Source of the DNA: Nipponacmea schrenckii
Taxonomy: Eukaryota > Mollusca > Gastropoda > Lottiidae
Length of the DNA stretch: 64,000 bases
NCBI GenBank assembly: GCA_030562195.1
Contig: JAUJPP010000007.1
Coordinates: 19,961,769 to 20,025,768, forward strand
Reading direction: 5' to 3'
Shown: piece after piece, positions 35,056 through 48,254 of the stretch
Layout: every line of letters begins with the position of its first letter
Position numbering within the stretch: the stretch's first letter is position 1
Made by a program: the position numbers and the translations under genes
The notes under the pieces: model-generated
The model's database searches: none
Told to the model about the DNA's origin: nothing
The model's input: the letters and a program-made list of their open reading frames with translations, nothing else

Positions 35056-38000
35056 ATGGCTTCAACAAAGAAGGCTGGTTGTTTAGATCATAATGTATGT
35101 GAGGAGATGTCAGATTATATAGAGAAAATAACTCTATCTGGACAGAATACTATAGATGAGTCACTGATGAAGAAATTAAAGAAAATTTGCAGGTATGTTT
35201 ATGATTTACGATTAGAATTGATTTGGCTTTGACATGTAATGTATTGTTCTTACTTGCTTGTAAATTCTCTAACATTTATACAGAATTTATCAGATCAATT
35301 TTCCAGCATCACAAATCTGACTAAATCTAAACCATTGATTAGCTTGTCTTTTTGCTTGATCCTGGTTTATGGTTTCCATTTCAGAATATCTGATATTTAT
35401 GTGAAGCACGCATATCATCTGTTGATGAGTACATTGGAGAAAGATCACGCTGAAATTAGACTGTCCTGTTTCAAGATTATAGATGAATTATTCAACAGAT
35501 CTCATTGTTTTAGAGATTTACTTGTTTCTGAATTCCAAACCTTTTTAGAACTCACTGTTGGTAAGTTGCAGATATTAAAAAAGAACAATATGATCTCATC
35601 CCTTATTTTCATTCACAAGTGTACAATCGAATTGATAAGCATCATGGTTGTCTTGAAGCTTAATTGGGAATATTATATGAAAATGAAATCTTAAATAAAG
35701 ATTCACTTTTAAACTATTCCTACATATGCTTCACTCTTATATGAATATAATTTAGTTCATAAGGAATGCATTGAAACTTCGATAATATGCAGAAAGGGAC
35801 GTCTTTTCTTTTTTGTGTGTAGCCTCATAAATGTAATATAGCAAATTATTTTCAGGAATAAATCATGATTTACCACTTCCGCCACCAGTTGCAATATCTA
35901 GGACATTACGAGCAGAAACATTGAAATCAATACAGCAATGGTTTGAGAAGTTTGGAGAGGCCTATAAAAAATTGGTTTTAGGATACAACTTTCTTAAATC
36001 TTGTAAAATGGTCAGTTACTTTGAATATCATAAATTTGTATTGTATATGAGAATGAGGATTGTTGAATTCTCTAGCATATGAGCTGTGTCATTTTTCTGA
36101 TTGAATTTCCTAAATATCAAACTGAAGTCTTATGTTATAGAGCATTAGTTTGTCATTTGAAGAAGATAACTTCGATTTGACATTTTTTTTAATATAAGTT
36201 ACCAGTAGATCTAACTAAACATATGAACTTTAAAGTTTAATTGAAAAATTAAGGGAAAAATTGGGAGCAAAGTTTTTGTTTTAAAATTTTAGGTTGATTT
36301 CAATGATATCAGAAATAGAACTCTTGCCGAAAGAAGAAGAGAAGAGGAAATAGAGAGAAAGAAAAGAATTGTCTTAAATCAGAAATTAGACAAGGTTCTA
36401 AAAGAAATGACAGGTAATTTAATTTAAGCCTCACCTCTGTTCAGACTTTTATAGAGTACATGTATATGACATTTATGTCTATGTGTTACTTTGTTGTATA
36501 GATTTTCAAAGTAAATTTGTCCTGAAAGCTACTTCTCTGATTTTGTTTGTTTGTTTCACTAACTCCATTTATTTTATTACAGATATTGTACCAGAAATTG
36601 AGACTTGTGTTACTGAGATAGAAAATTGTTTAAACCTCCTTGTGCCAAAACCTGACGATTTCTTTATTATGAATGAGGGTGAAACTGACAATGATAATTG
36701 TATTGACAATGGTGCTCTTAAACTACCTCCTTCATTTTGTGAGACTGAAAAAAAAAATAATAGCAATAATATTAGCAATTCTGAGAGTTCTAGGAATCCT
36801 AGTGGCGCTAATGATAGTGTGTCTTGTTTGAATGCATCTCAGGAAAAGGACCAATCAGGTGACAATAGTGACGCTGATAGTGATGCTGACAGTGATATGG
36901 AACCAAATCTCAATGATCAAACATCATTTGTGTCTGATTTTGGTCTGGGAACTAGGAAATACAACTTAGATATTAAAATCAGTTCAGATAATTTTGTTAT
37001 CCAAGAGACAGAAGACAATAAAGATATATTTAGGACTTTGCATGATTCTGTCCAACTGGCACGGAAAAAATATCTATTGAAGTTTACAAAATGGTTAGAG
37101 GTATGACTCCTTATATTTGGATATGTATATGATTTGTCTTTCAATATTAATGTCACAATATATTGTTGTCTCCAATACTAATTGTTTGTTTAAGTTTGTT
37201 AAGTTTAGGTATGTGAGAATCTGTAAAGTCTGCATTTGCTAGACAAACCATAGCAAATGGGAGCTCTTATTTCAGTTAAAGCAGATTTGCAAATCTAATA
37301 AAAAAATTTAACAATTCTAAACTATTTTCTCCTGTACAGATTTTAACAAAAGCTGGTGAAAATGATGATAAAGTTAAACATTTAGTTGATTTAAAAAGCA
37401 AATTAAAAACCTTATTAGATAAAAGTATAGAGATGAAGTTAGTGAAAGAAGCTCAAGCTGTTGAATCAGGTTAGTTGGGGTCTGGACTTTATCTCTTTGA
37501 AAACTGGTATAAGAGAAGAGTGTATACCATGATATATTCTATATCAGTTATCTTTTACTGTCATATTGTTATTTTTCTTAGAATTCTTCAGTCCAGGAAA
37601 CTCTTTATGTAAATTTAGGAAGAAATAGTTGCTGAATTTATCATATAAAAGTCTTTCATAGTAACATTGAAATACAACAAATTTACTAATGTAAAATATT
37701 TCCATGTAAACAGATGACGATGAAGATTCAGAATTTGAAGAAGTACCAGAGAAAGATGGTTATGAAGCTGAAGTACCTTTATATCTGTTAACAGCCACAG
37801 GTATATAATCAACTTCATTGATCTCTCCTAATAAAAACATTCTTTTTTGTGCAAAATGTAAAGAAAGTAAATCTAATTGAGCTGGAATAATGAATAGGAC
37901 CCATGTTTTGCTCTAGTTTCTCTACTATAATGAGGTATATTTGCGTGATAGTGGATGAAAGCAGACACCAGACACTGATCATGGGTAATATATTCCACTT

Positions 38001-40294
38001 TTGATATGCTGTTATATTGGAATTTATTAGCACATATAATGCCAATTAACCTAAAGGTTTCTTGAACCAGAAGTATGTAATAAGTTTATATTTTATAGAA
38101 ATGGGTTTGAAAGAAGATCCTAAGAAGAAAAGAGGAAGAAAAAGAACAGTTAAAGATTGGACAATGGGTAATACTTCAACCTCCACTGATGACCCTACCT
38201 CAAGAGCAGCTAATCTTCATAAATTAGGTATAACCGATCAACCAAGTACCTCGAAAACTAAACACAGTAAATCTCCAAATGGTATACCTGTTGTTCCTTT
38301 TGGTCCAGATATTGAATGCTGGGAAAATCTAGACAAAATAGAGAAACCAATGGTTCTGAAGTAAGTTACATATACAGGTATATGGTATCAAAACACTAAA
38401 TATATATGGATATATTTCTTCTGAATTTATTACAAGTGCTGCTTCACAACACAAACATGTGACATTACCAATATGTGTTTCAAAATATAGTATATCATAT
38501 ATCCATATATCTTAATGTTTAACTGTAGCCTTCCTATTTCTATGTCATTTAAATATTATGTACATGGCATATTCTCATGTCTTATTATTTTGTATTGTTC
38601 TTGATACCACACCTTATTATTTATTGATGTAAAAGTGGTTCAATTTACCAAGTTGCTTTTTATGAAAATGTCTCTTTAGAGAGAAATTATCTCCCTTTAA
38701 ACTTCAGGAAATGAATTATTCCCCTTTTATCTTCAGTAAGACATTATCCTTTTAAGATATGAGAGATGGATATCCCCCTTTATTATGGTGATCTTTTCTT
38801 CTTTTTTCAGAAATGATTCATCAATATGGAGACCGGCAGAATTTGAAATTGAATCTGCATCTATTTCCAAAGTAAGCGTAAATTTTTTTGCACCACTTTT
38901 TCATTTTGGTGTCCAATAAATTATTTTATTTGTGTATCAAATGCTTAGTTTTAGTTGAAAAGCAGGCACTACAAATTCTTGCTGTCAGTGTTTTCACTTC
39001 ACATATGATATTTTAGAAAACCCCTTTATAATATCTTTAAGGGTTTGTAAATAAGCTCCCTTCAGCCCTAATGATTGTTATGTTTAATGTATTACCATAA
39101 TTGTTATGGCAATTAATAAATATCTAATTTCAGCATGATGTAGAGGCTTTAACAACTAGAACCTTTCATTACCCTGGCAAGTTTGTACCAGTGACATGGA
39201 CTTGTAGAACTCCTCTACCTAATGGTTCATTGTGCCAAAGAATGGATAGAGAAAAGGTATTTTGTCTTTCTTCTCTTTGGCTAGATGTTGTTATGATAGG
39301 TTGCTCTTTCATAGTGAATATTTTCTACAACAGATATTTTTGCTCTACTTGGCTACTATTCAGCACTGCATTTTTTTTAGACATATTCTGTCCATAAAGT
39401 TCAAAAAGCTTGCCTTTTTAGATGGTAGTTACATGGTTATCCTTAGTGAATCTAGTTATAACACTTACATTATCTTTTTTAATAGTGTCCATTTCACGGT
39501 AAAATAATAGGCAGAGATAAAACTGGTCAGCCAACTAGTGAAAAAGATTTTGAACTGAAAATAAAAGAGCAACTTTTGAAGACTGAAGGTGTGTAGAAGT
39601 AAAGTGTTTTGGAAAGAAAATTGTATCTGATTTGAAGTTGAAATAGGTCTTGAAGCTTTTCTTCGTATGAAACACACAAAAAATTCATGGAAAGATATTT
39701 CTAATTCATATAACCAAATTTTTTTATATCTATATATATATATATGAAAGGGGTGAGATATCAAAATTAGGTTTGACATATTTTACAGGAAAAATGGCAG
39801 ATTGGAGAGATCATGAATTAGAAAAAGACATTGAAGGAGCTTTAGGTATAGATCTTGGGTCCAGTTCCTCTAAAGGTAAAGGTAAAGGAAAGGGCAAGAA
39901 GAAAAATAAGAAATATGAGAATTTAACAGATGTAAAAGAAATAAAGAATACTTCTAGAAACCGACTGGAGAAAAAGATTTTCAACAGGTTAGTTCTCGAT
40001 GATATTTCAACATAATAATATAATATTTGTACAACCCAAAAAATTTGATACTTTGAGTTACACGCTGTGTGTTCATATTGAAATTTGACATGAAGTGCTA
40101 TGATAAAATGTAGTATACCTTCAGAAGAATAGATGTTTAACCTCACGTGTATTTGACAGTTTTACTATTATAGTAATATTTAATCTAATTACAGGACAGC
40201 TATGAAGAGAGTAACTTCCAGATTAGATGCTGCAGATTACAAACGCATTCGAGATAAATTTGGAAATCAATTTAATTATGCTCACAAACAATAA
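35056..40294 (+). CDS. UVSSA: UVSSA, UV-stimulated scaffold protein A
   Basis: Thirteen GT-AG exons join in frame to 723 residues (human about 709): 35056-35192, 35385-35560, 35856-36010, 36293-36413, 36583-37100, 37340-37469, 37714-37800, 38099-38360, 38811-38871, 39134-39256, 39486-39588, 39789-39987, 40195-40294. The N-terminal VHS-like domain has [19 protein letters not shown] and [15 protein letters not shown]. An acidic middle precedes [12 protein letters not shown]. In human UVSSA the equivalent FVEVPEK binds TFIIH p62 through Phe and Val, and its Lys is monoubiquitinated; here these are F420, V423 and K426. The C-terminal domain has a zinc-binding set C573, C583, C591, H594 ([12 protein letters not shown]…CPFHGK) and ends [11 protein letters not shown]. 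The protein acts in transcription-coupled repair by bringing TFIIH and USP7 to stalled RNA polymerase II. AATAAA at 40462. Every motif is intact. Confidence 0.97.
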
Positions 40295-40744
40295 ATGATG
40301 TACTCCATAAAATATTATACCCCATATGAAGCTATTGCTTGTGATATAATAGAATGAAGTTGAACTATCTTTGAATTTATTGTATTTGGTTATTGAATCG
40401 GGACTTAAGATTGCTTTCTGCTTTTAATATATTACATGGCCATATAGTGTGCAATGATCGCAATAAATCATTTTAACTTTCCTCATAATATAGTGTGGGT
40501 ATATATTTTTAAGTGAAGCAGGTCTTGAAATTTGTTATGATATGAGAGATATTAATTTATGGATTAAAGGGACACAGTTAATCTTATTTAAGTTATTTTG
40601 AAGATTTAATGAAGAAGATAAGCAAATCCTTGTAATTTAAGAATTGTAAGTCAGTTTATTTGTTATATATTGTACAAATTTTTCAATATGTAGTATACTG
40701 AAAGATAAATTAAAAAAACAAAGTATAAATTGATTATTTTTAGT

Positions 40745-41248
40745 TATATTTCTAATATGGTGGCAATACAGTACCCTTTTTACATTCACACTCATCAATG
40801 TGGGCGTATATAGCCGTTGCCACAGTCTGTCTGCCTGTCTGTGTACAATTGTTGTTGACACGATAGAGTGCTGGTTTCTTGATGGATTTTGATTATCACC
40901 CAAGGGTTACCCTATTGATAGTCAGACTTATTGAAAAAATATTTACTATGAGTTTTTGCCCTTGTTCTTGAATCCAGTGGACACGATAGAGAACTGGTTT
41001 ATCGGATGATTTTGACAAAACTCGGTGAGTGTGTTTGTAATCACTTTGGTATGAGTTATGGCCCTTTACAATCACTCAAGAATATTAAAAAAAAGACCAA
41101 TCGAAATAAATTGTTGGCATATATAGCAGTCACCCCTGTCCGTCCGTTCGTCCACAATTGATGTGGACATAATAGAGAGCTGGTTTCGTGATGGATTTTG
41201 ACGAAACTTCAAGAGTGAAGGGTGAAACCTTTTGAAAATCAGACCAAT
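40745..41248 (-). repeat. Dispersed repeat copies, minus orientation
   Basis: The family palindrome is seen as CACTCATCAATGTGGGCGTATATAG at about 40789-40813. It is followed by degenerate GTCTGTCTGCC, two GACACGATAGAG..CTGGTT modules and TGTCCGTCCGTTCGTCCAC at 41137-41156. These are the reverse complements of the repeat modules at 1-2615. The copy ends where the long repeat R1 begins. Confidence 0.75.
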
Positions 41249-42424
41249 CGAAAATTATTTACTATAAGGCCTGGTCCCGGTATTTTGTAGGGTTTGATTT
41301 TGTGCGCTCATACTTTGGACTAAATTTCCCTAGAACTACAATCAATGTTTCTAATACAAGTATTCAGTAAGATTTTTTATTGTAAGTATTAACAACGTCT
41401 CAAATCTCACTTAACGTGTCCTATCAACAGAAATTATCCTGGCAACATCCGCCAGTTTTATGGTTTTGGAAAAGTCTGAAACAAAAAGTGCTGTAGCAGG
41501 CAGAGTTTGGAAACAAGAAAATTGAAATGTGAAACAGATGGATGGATACCATTAGTGTAAATTTCGACTTTACATCTCTGATATTTATTGAGCGGCAATA
41601 TTGACCCTAGAAGTTTAATTTATGTTGCAAATGAATGAAACGTAACTATGTGCGTCTATTTCGGTCGAAAACAGAATTTCGCATATTTTTTCAAACTTTC
41701 CAAATACCAACTTCAACCCGGATTTTGAAGTGGAAATCGCTATAGTTTCGGCCTCTCTCGGTGCCTATAGCCTACAGGACCGTATACTGGCTAAAAAAAT
41801 ATCCATGCTATAATGCATTTTCACAGTGTCAAACTATTACAGTGCAATACATGTATTCACTATTCTTGTATCGCGGCATTCACATACTTTTGTTTTACAA
41901 GAAAGGTAGGTATTGCAGTCAAGGTTTAAGACGATGTAATAGCTTGATATTGTGTCAACGAATAGGCTAAGTTCTTTTTTGATTTAGTACTGTATTCGTT
42001 CTGTGACCATTTCGTAAACATTTTTAATTTCCTAGGAATTGTCAGCGTCATTGATTCTTTTAGTATTATTTAGTTTATTTAGTTAAGTTTCTTAAAGGGG
42101 CACAGTCTTGATTTGTTTCGGACAATCATGCGACAGCCTCAAACACATGAAATCTTTTGTTTAGCTAATCAGAAATAGTCTACAGAGCTTACCTTTGAAA
42201 TTTGAGCCTTCAAATCCATAGGTATACATATTTATCCGTGTTTGAAAATCATAATGTCTTAAGATATTATGAACGTCCCGCCATATTGGAAAATCAAAGA
42301 GTTATAAATAGACTACTGCGCAGGCCCACACTGATAAAACAAAAAGAAAGTACATGAAATAACAATTGTAGATTTTGTCAACAGGAGACACAATTTTCAG
42401 ACTGACTGGAGACCAGCCGCGTAC
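41249..42424 (+). repeat. Long direct repeat R1 (LTR-like), first copy
   Basis: It is repeated at 43739-44912 with only a handful of differences over 1.17 kb (e.g. AATTTCCC/AATGTCCC, CAGTGTCAA/CAGTGCCAA). It contains a TATA box (TATAAATA, 42303-42310) followed by the GACTACTGCGCAGGCC start-like region. It precedes gag-like coding sequence, so it is probably the LTR and leader of a Ty3/Gypsy-like element. The repeat begins inside what looks like flanking dispersed-repeat DNA (CGAAAATTATTTACTATAAG). This points to a later tandem duplication rather than a normal LTR pair. Confidence 0.7.
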
Positions 42425-42559
42425 AGCACAGAAAAAAATAAAAAGTGAAATTTTTGAGGTATATTTCAAGGTATTTTGCGATTTTCTTAGAGCTTGAGTA
42501 TTTCTGAGGACTGTTTAAATGTAACAAAGGCCCAAAACGACCCCTTTGAATTTAAAACG

Positions 42560-43440
42560 TGGATAAGCAAGAAATTCAGCATCAGATAAATGAATTGGGG
42601 TCCCAATGGGCTGCTCAAACGCAACGGTTTCATGATGAGATGCATTAGGAGGATTCAGAAAGAACGATGCAGGCGGCAAATACGTTTGCACCACAGGCGT
42701 TGGCTACCAACTTTTAAGAATTAAAATTAGAATTAAGGGCCCAGGGCTTACAGGGACAGGTTAGACTCTATCCGGGGGAATCGGTTAAGTCCTTCAGCGA
42801 TTGGCTAAAGGAACTTGAAAAAGCTCAAATGTTCGTGGACGCTCGTATGAGGTCATAAGTCCTCCAACGTTCTTTGGGCATAGCGGGGAATTTAGTTACC
42901 CGATATTTAAAACAACCTGAACGTTATAAGGGAAAATCTGCGACGAACAATTAAGTAACGTTTCGCAGACGTTTTAGACTCAAAATACTTTTTACAGAAA
43001 CTTAAGAAAATCAAACGGAAAATGTCCAGGGGTATGCCGATCGCATACGATCACTGGGAGAGGAAGCATTTTCTTCAAAGAACATCGACGACCCTATGGT
43101 CCAGTCCATGTTAATTGACGTCTTTATTGACGGGTTAAAGGAAGATGCAATTGTTAGGGGGTTATAAAAAGACACCCCGAATACCTTTGATCAAGCTATC
43201 AAAAAGGCTTCTGCAATACAGCATACGTCAAGGGCCCTCAAAATGCGCAAACGTACCACCACAGAGGTACCCATGGAAGTAGATACGTGTACTATGAACC
43301 ACACAGAAACTCTAGAAAATCAGTTACAAAGCTAAGTGAAAAACACAAAAATAAGCAGATCGCTTTACTAACCTTTCCACTGGAAACTCGAGAACTAGTG
43401 GCAGTAGTAATTCACGCACAGACATGTTGAGCAGAATCAA
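42560..43440 (+). pseudogene. gag-like region of a Ty3/Gypsy-like element, decayed
   Basis: Translation in the plus direction shows a gag-type capsid region interrupted by many stops and small indels. It includes a nucleocapsid-proximal segment with LYPGESVKSFSDWLKELEKA and later SMLIDVFIDGLKEDAIVRG, patterns of Metaviridae gag proteins. There is no intact zinc knuckle. Its end (43271-43737) is duplicated at 44913-45364. It cannot produce a functional protein as it stands. Confidence 0.6.
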
Positions 43441-43738
43441 CTATGATAACGTACCTTCCGACGCGATGACATAGATGTAGAGTTAGCTGTCACCGACATA
43501 GACAAATTACATAAGGCGAATGCTAGTGATATTGACGACGCTGTTGTCGAGACAGATTCTGATTCTGATTTCAAATTTGATAATGTTGATGTTCCAAAGT
43601 TACAACGCAATGACCCGGAACTAAATGCATTTCAATAAGGACATTGTGGATTGTGTTGTGGCTTCAAAAATCATTTATCATATTTCAAAACCAACTTCAA
43701 ATGATCCGAACGATTGCAATTGGTGGTTCCAAAGGAAC

Positions 43739-44912
43739 CGAAAATTATTTACTATAAGGCCTGGTCCCGGTATTTTGTAGGGTTTGATTTTGTGCGCTCA
43801 TACTTTGGACTAAATGTCCCTAGAACTACAATCAATGTTTCTAATACAAGTATTCAGTAAGATTTTTATTGTAAGTATTAACAACGTCTCAAATCTCACT
43901 TAACGTGTCCTATCAACAGAAATTATCCTGGCAACATCCGCCAGTTTTATGGTTTTGGAAAAGTCTGAAACAAAAAGTGCTGTAGCAGGCAGAGTTTGGA
44001 AACAAGAAAATTGAAATGTGAAACAGATGGATGGATACCATTAGTGTAAATTTCGACTTTACATCTCTGATATTTATTGAGCGGCAATATTGACCCTAGA
44101 AGTTTAATTTATGTTGCAAATGAATGAAACGTAACTATGTGCGTCTATTTCGGTCGAAACAGAATTTCGCATATTTTTTCAAACTTTCCAAATACCAACT
44201 TCAACCCGGATTTTGAAGTGGAAATCGCTATAGTTTCGGCCTCTCTCGGTGCCTATAGCCTACAGGACCGTATACTGGCTAAAAAAATATCCATGCTATA
44301 ATGCATTTTCACAGTGCCAAACTATTACAGTGCAATACATGTATTCACTATTCTTGTATCGCGGCATTCACATACTTTTGTATTACAAGAAAGGTAGGTA
44401 TTGCAGTCAAGGTTTAAGACGATGTAATAGCTTGATATTGTGTCAACGAATAGGCTAAGTTCTTTTTTGATTTAGTACTGTATTCGTTCTGTGACCATTT
44501 CGTAAACATTTTTAATTTCCTAGGAATTGTCAGCGTCATTGATTCTTTTAGTATTATTTAGTTTATTTAGTTAAGTTTCTTAAAGGGGCACAGTCTTGAT
44601 TTGTTTCGGACAATCATGCGACAGCCTCAAACACATGAAATCTTTTGTTTAGCTAATCAGAAATAGTCTACAGAGCTTACCTTTGAAATATGAGCCTTCA
44701 AATCCATAGGTATACATATTTATCCGTGTTTGAAAATCATAATGTCTTAAGATATTATGAACGTCCCGCCATATTGGAAAATCAAAGAGTTATAAATAGA
44801 CTACTGCGCAGGCCCACACTGATAAAACAAAAAGAAAGTACATGAAATAACAATTGTAGATTTTGTCAACAGGAGACACAATTTTCAGACTGACTGGAGA
44901 CCAGCCGCGTAC
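43739..44912 (+). repeat. Long direct repeat R2, second copy
   Basis: Nearly identical to 41249-42424. It joins directly to the end of the gag-like region (44913 onward) with a 4-bp GTAC overlap, so the intervening gag sequence present in the first unit (42425-43270) is missing here. It carries the same TATAAATA box, promoter-like motif and short ORF as R1. Confidence 0.8.
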
Positions 44913-45364
44913 CCATGGAAGTAGATACGTGTACTATGAACCACACAGAAACTCTAGAAAATCAGTTACAAAGCTAAGTGAAAAACACAAAAATAAGCAG
45001 ATCGCTTTACTAACTCGAGAACTAGTAGCAGTAGTAAGTCACGCACAGACATGTTGAGCAGAATCAACTATGATAACGTACCTTCCGACGCGATGACATA
45101 GATGTAGAGTTAGCTGTCACCGACATAGACAAATTACATAAGGCGAATGGTAGTGATATTGACGACGCTGTTGTCGAGACAGATTCTGATTCTGATTTCA
45201 AATTTGATAATGTTGATGTTCCAAAGTTACAACGCAATGACCCGGAACTAAATGCATTTCAATAAGGACATTGTGGATTGTGTTGTGGCTTCAAAAATCA
45301 TTTATCATATTTCAAAACCAACTTCAAATGATCCGAACGATTGCAATTGGTGGTTCCAAAGGAA
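44913..45364 (+). repeat. Duplicated gag/pol-junction segment
   Basis: It matches 43271-43737 almost exactly, except for a 15-bp stretch (around 43373-43388, CTTTCCACTGGAAAC) present only in the first copy. In the first copy the segment is cut off by R2. Here it continues into integrase-like sequence, so this copy sits in the original element order. Confidence 0.85.
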
Positions 45365-46440
45365 TTGCAAAGGTGAAATTCTTTTGCAGTTCCATGAGAA
45401 CCAAAATGTATGACCGATAAAGAAAGCGTTACTTCTGGATATGGACGTACAAAGATGTTGTTTTACATATACAGAAATGAAACCAGTGCTGTATGAAACA
45501 TCTAAAAAAAGCAAAAAATGCCATTGCAGTCTTTGCGAGTGCCTGAATTTCCCTTGAATTCATTGGAATCGACACATGTTGGCCCTATCCCAAAACTGAT
45601 GGTAGCAAATACATGATTACCATATCAGTCCTCTTCACAGCTTTACCCGGTTCAAATAAAAGTACTTTGGAAGAGTGCTGCTGGAACATTTCATTCCACG
45701 CTTGGGTGCCCCAGAGTCATTCTGTTTGATAGGAAAACAGAATTTTGTTCTGGAGTTTAAAAACTAGTCCATAGCATCCTCAAACAAATGGCAGTACGGA
45801 ACGATTTCACCGATAACTGAATAGTTGCATTTCAAAGTATTTTAATATACGTCTCATGACGATTGTGATAAATTTGTGCCAGGAGTACCTTTTAGTTATC
45901 GCACGACTATAAATGATTCAACCAAGTTTACGCCCTTTTATATCGTTTATGGTCGTGATCCGTTACTGTCGTTTGATTGTAAATGATTACCTCCCATCAA
46001 TGCTTCAGAAACAAAACATCGCATTTAGGACATTAAAAGCAAATACGGAAAAGAGTTGGTTGAAAAAAAAACAACACTTTATGACGAAAAGGCTAAAGAT
46101 GTGCAGTTTAGGTAGGCGATCCAGTGTTTTATTATAATCCTGCCATGCCTCAAATAATTCTTCCGAATTTCATCTAAAGTGGCAACCACATTTTCGTATT
46201 ATAGAACAAACCTCGCCATTTAATTTCAGAATTCGAAATGAAATCACCGGCAAAACGCGTTAAGTCCATGGAGAAAATCTACGAGTAGTCTTTCCAGATG
46301 ATTCTTGGAATGAGGATATAGCACTATCATCAAGTTACCAAATCCAAAGATCACCACAACACCTGGAACACGACAGCAACCACTACGCAGTGCAAAGTTG
46401 TTCCACTTGGGGGATATGCATTCCCGCCAATCCGAAGGTG
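45365..46440 (+). pseudogene. pol remnant with integrase core, Ty3/Gypsy-like
   Basis: The segment reads in shifting frames as a retroviral-type integrase. A zinc-binding end (CHCSLCECL) is followed by the core start THVGPIPKTDGSKYMITISV, a degraded second-Asp region, and a C-terminal part near 46200-46330. Stops and frameshifts are frequent. Reverse transcriptase and RNase H, which should lie before the integrase, were not found and appear deleted. The copy is dead and described only as it stands. Confidence 0.7.
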
Positions 46441-46659
46441 GTGTAACGGATTCACGGTGGGTGAACCTTTCTCATCTGTGAAATTCATTATTTTGAAATT
46501 ATGCTTTTATACAATGCATCGGATAAGTTTGATGTAGAACAAAGTCACCTGGCCTTGAATTGCCTTATCCCTTGATTCCAAATAATATGAGTAAGTTTTA
46601 TAAATATGTTCAGGTCAACCTGTTAACTGATAACGATTTGATTTTATAGTTATCACTGA

Positions 46660-47660
46660 TAAAACGGTGACACTTGTATGACCTTTATAGAGTTGTAACA
46701 TTCCCTTTATTTACAAATGACAGTAAACATGTCGTCACTGTCAATGTAGAGTCGGATTATTTTGCTATCTCTCAACATAGAAATACCTACCAGTATCTTG
46801 CTTTAGATCGTTTTGATATAATGTTTGTTCTAAAAAAGCAATATGACATTTTGCTTTTCAGAAATCTTCTTATTCAACCACAACGGCTCCTTCTTGTTTA
46901 TCTTCTCTAATTTTTTAGAAATACGGATAATAATATGACTTATTGTACAAAGGTTGTGAAAGATGTGCCTTCACACCCAATTGTAAAATATTTATATATT
47001 GGTATATATTTTCTCCATTTAATTTAATTGATCTGACCTGTTTAGGCCACACCCGTAATACAAATTCAAAATCTATTCCTATTAAAAAGGGTGAAAATCT
47101 AGTATTTTTGAATACCACATGCTCTGCAAATTCTCCATATTTTAGTTTACCCTATACTTTGCAATCGCAATTGGGTTTTCAAATTCGACAAACCCCAATT
47201 GATCGGTTGAACATCACCCATTATCTCATAATAAGAAATTAGAAACTGATTATGTTACACGTTTGAATGTGCAACAAGAAATTCAAAATTCTTTACCAAA
47301 TATTCTTTCTGTTAAATATCCTGATATTGATATCTTAGCTCATGACCTCGATGTTATTACAATGCTGATGATTATATCAATGATACTACAACCCCCACAT
47401 TATCATGGTGGGTGTATTTTCTTATCGTTTTGGCTATTTTCTTTGTTATCTTTATCGTCAGTATTATCTTAAAGAAATATTTTAAGTATAGAAAGTACCT
47501 CCTCGCTAGTCACAGGGACGAACAATTGTCTCAGATCGTACACAGTGCTCGTCAGTTGGAAGAACACCATTTTCCTCTCAGTGATATTTCTCCAATACCC
47601 TCCAAACGACAACGTTCCCTTGTTGATGAACCAAATGAACAACCACCAAAATAACAACGT
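46660..47660 (+). pseudogene. env-like region of the retroelement, decayed
   Basis: After the integrase relic comes a region with features of an envelope-like protein. It has a cysteine cluster (47.0 kb, GCERCAF then a further Cys), several potential N-glycosylation sites, a strongly hydrophobic membrane-spanning helix near 47405-47470 (VYFLIVLAIFFVIFIVSIIL) and a basic/polar cytoplasmic tail ending at 47654. Frame changes near 46910, 47240 and 47400 break it. Env-like third ORFs are known in Ty3/Gypsy elements of invertebrates. No functional product is expected. Confidence 0.5.
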
Positions 47661-48254
47661 CAACTCTATTTAGATGCTGACTCCGCCTCTGTCTCTGCTC
47701 CAAGCCTGAAACTTCTACCTCCCTTGTTCCTTTTCCTGCTATTTCCAAATTAACGTTCTAATATTTGAAAAATTGTCCATTTCATATTGTTATTGCTGAT
47801 TTGCCATGGCGTACCTGAAGCTGAAATAGTCTTAAATTCACTACTACCACTCCATCGATGGTGTAATGTTATAATAATTATATATTTCTATCATGGTATT
47901 TTCCTGTAATGGTACATTTTACATCCTCTCGAATTACCAGTCGAAGATAATAGGGGGTCACATAATTGGTATTTCCATGTAATGGTACCAATTTTCTTCA
48001 TATGTTCTCATCATCAACGAGAACAATACAGAATCACCAATACAACTTTTCATACGGTTATCTTGTTACTTCGATCAAGTTTCAGACATGGTGCCATCAC
48101 TGTTCCTGATTTGGAAAAAATTATTCCTATTTCTCTTTAATGGTGACCCGATGGTGGATTTATGTTCCTGTTGTGTACCTTGCTGCCGTCCTGTTATCAT
48201 TATTTTTTTTGGGGGATTCAAATTTTTGTTCTTGAAGCCACAAAATTTTCTTTT

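Noticed and set aside
41761..41970. 69-codon ORF repeated in R1 and R2
   Set aside because: Identity reflects the duplication; no homology or codon signal. It lies within an LTR-like promoter region.
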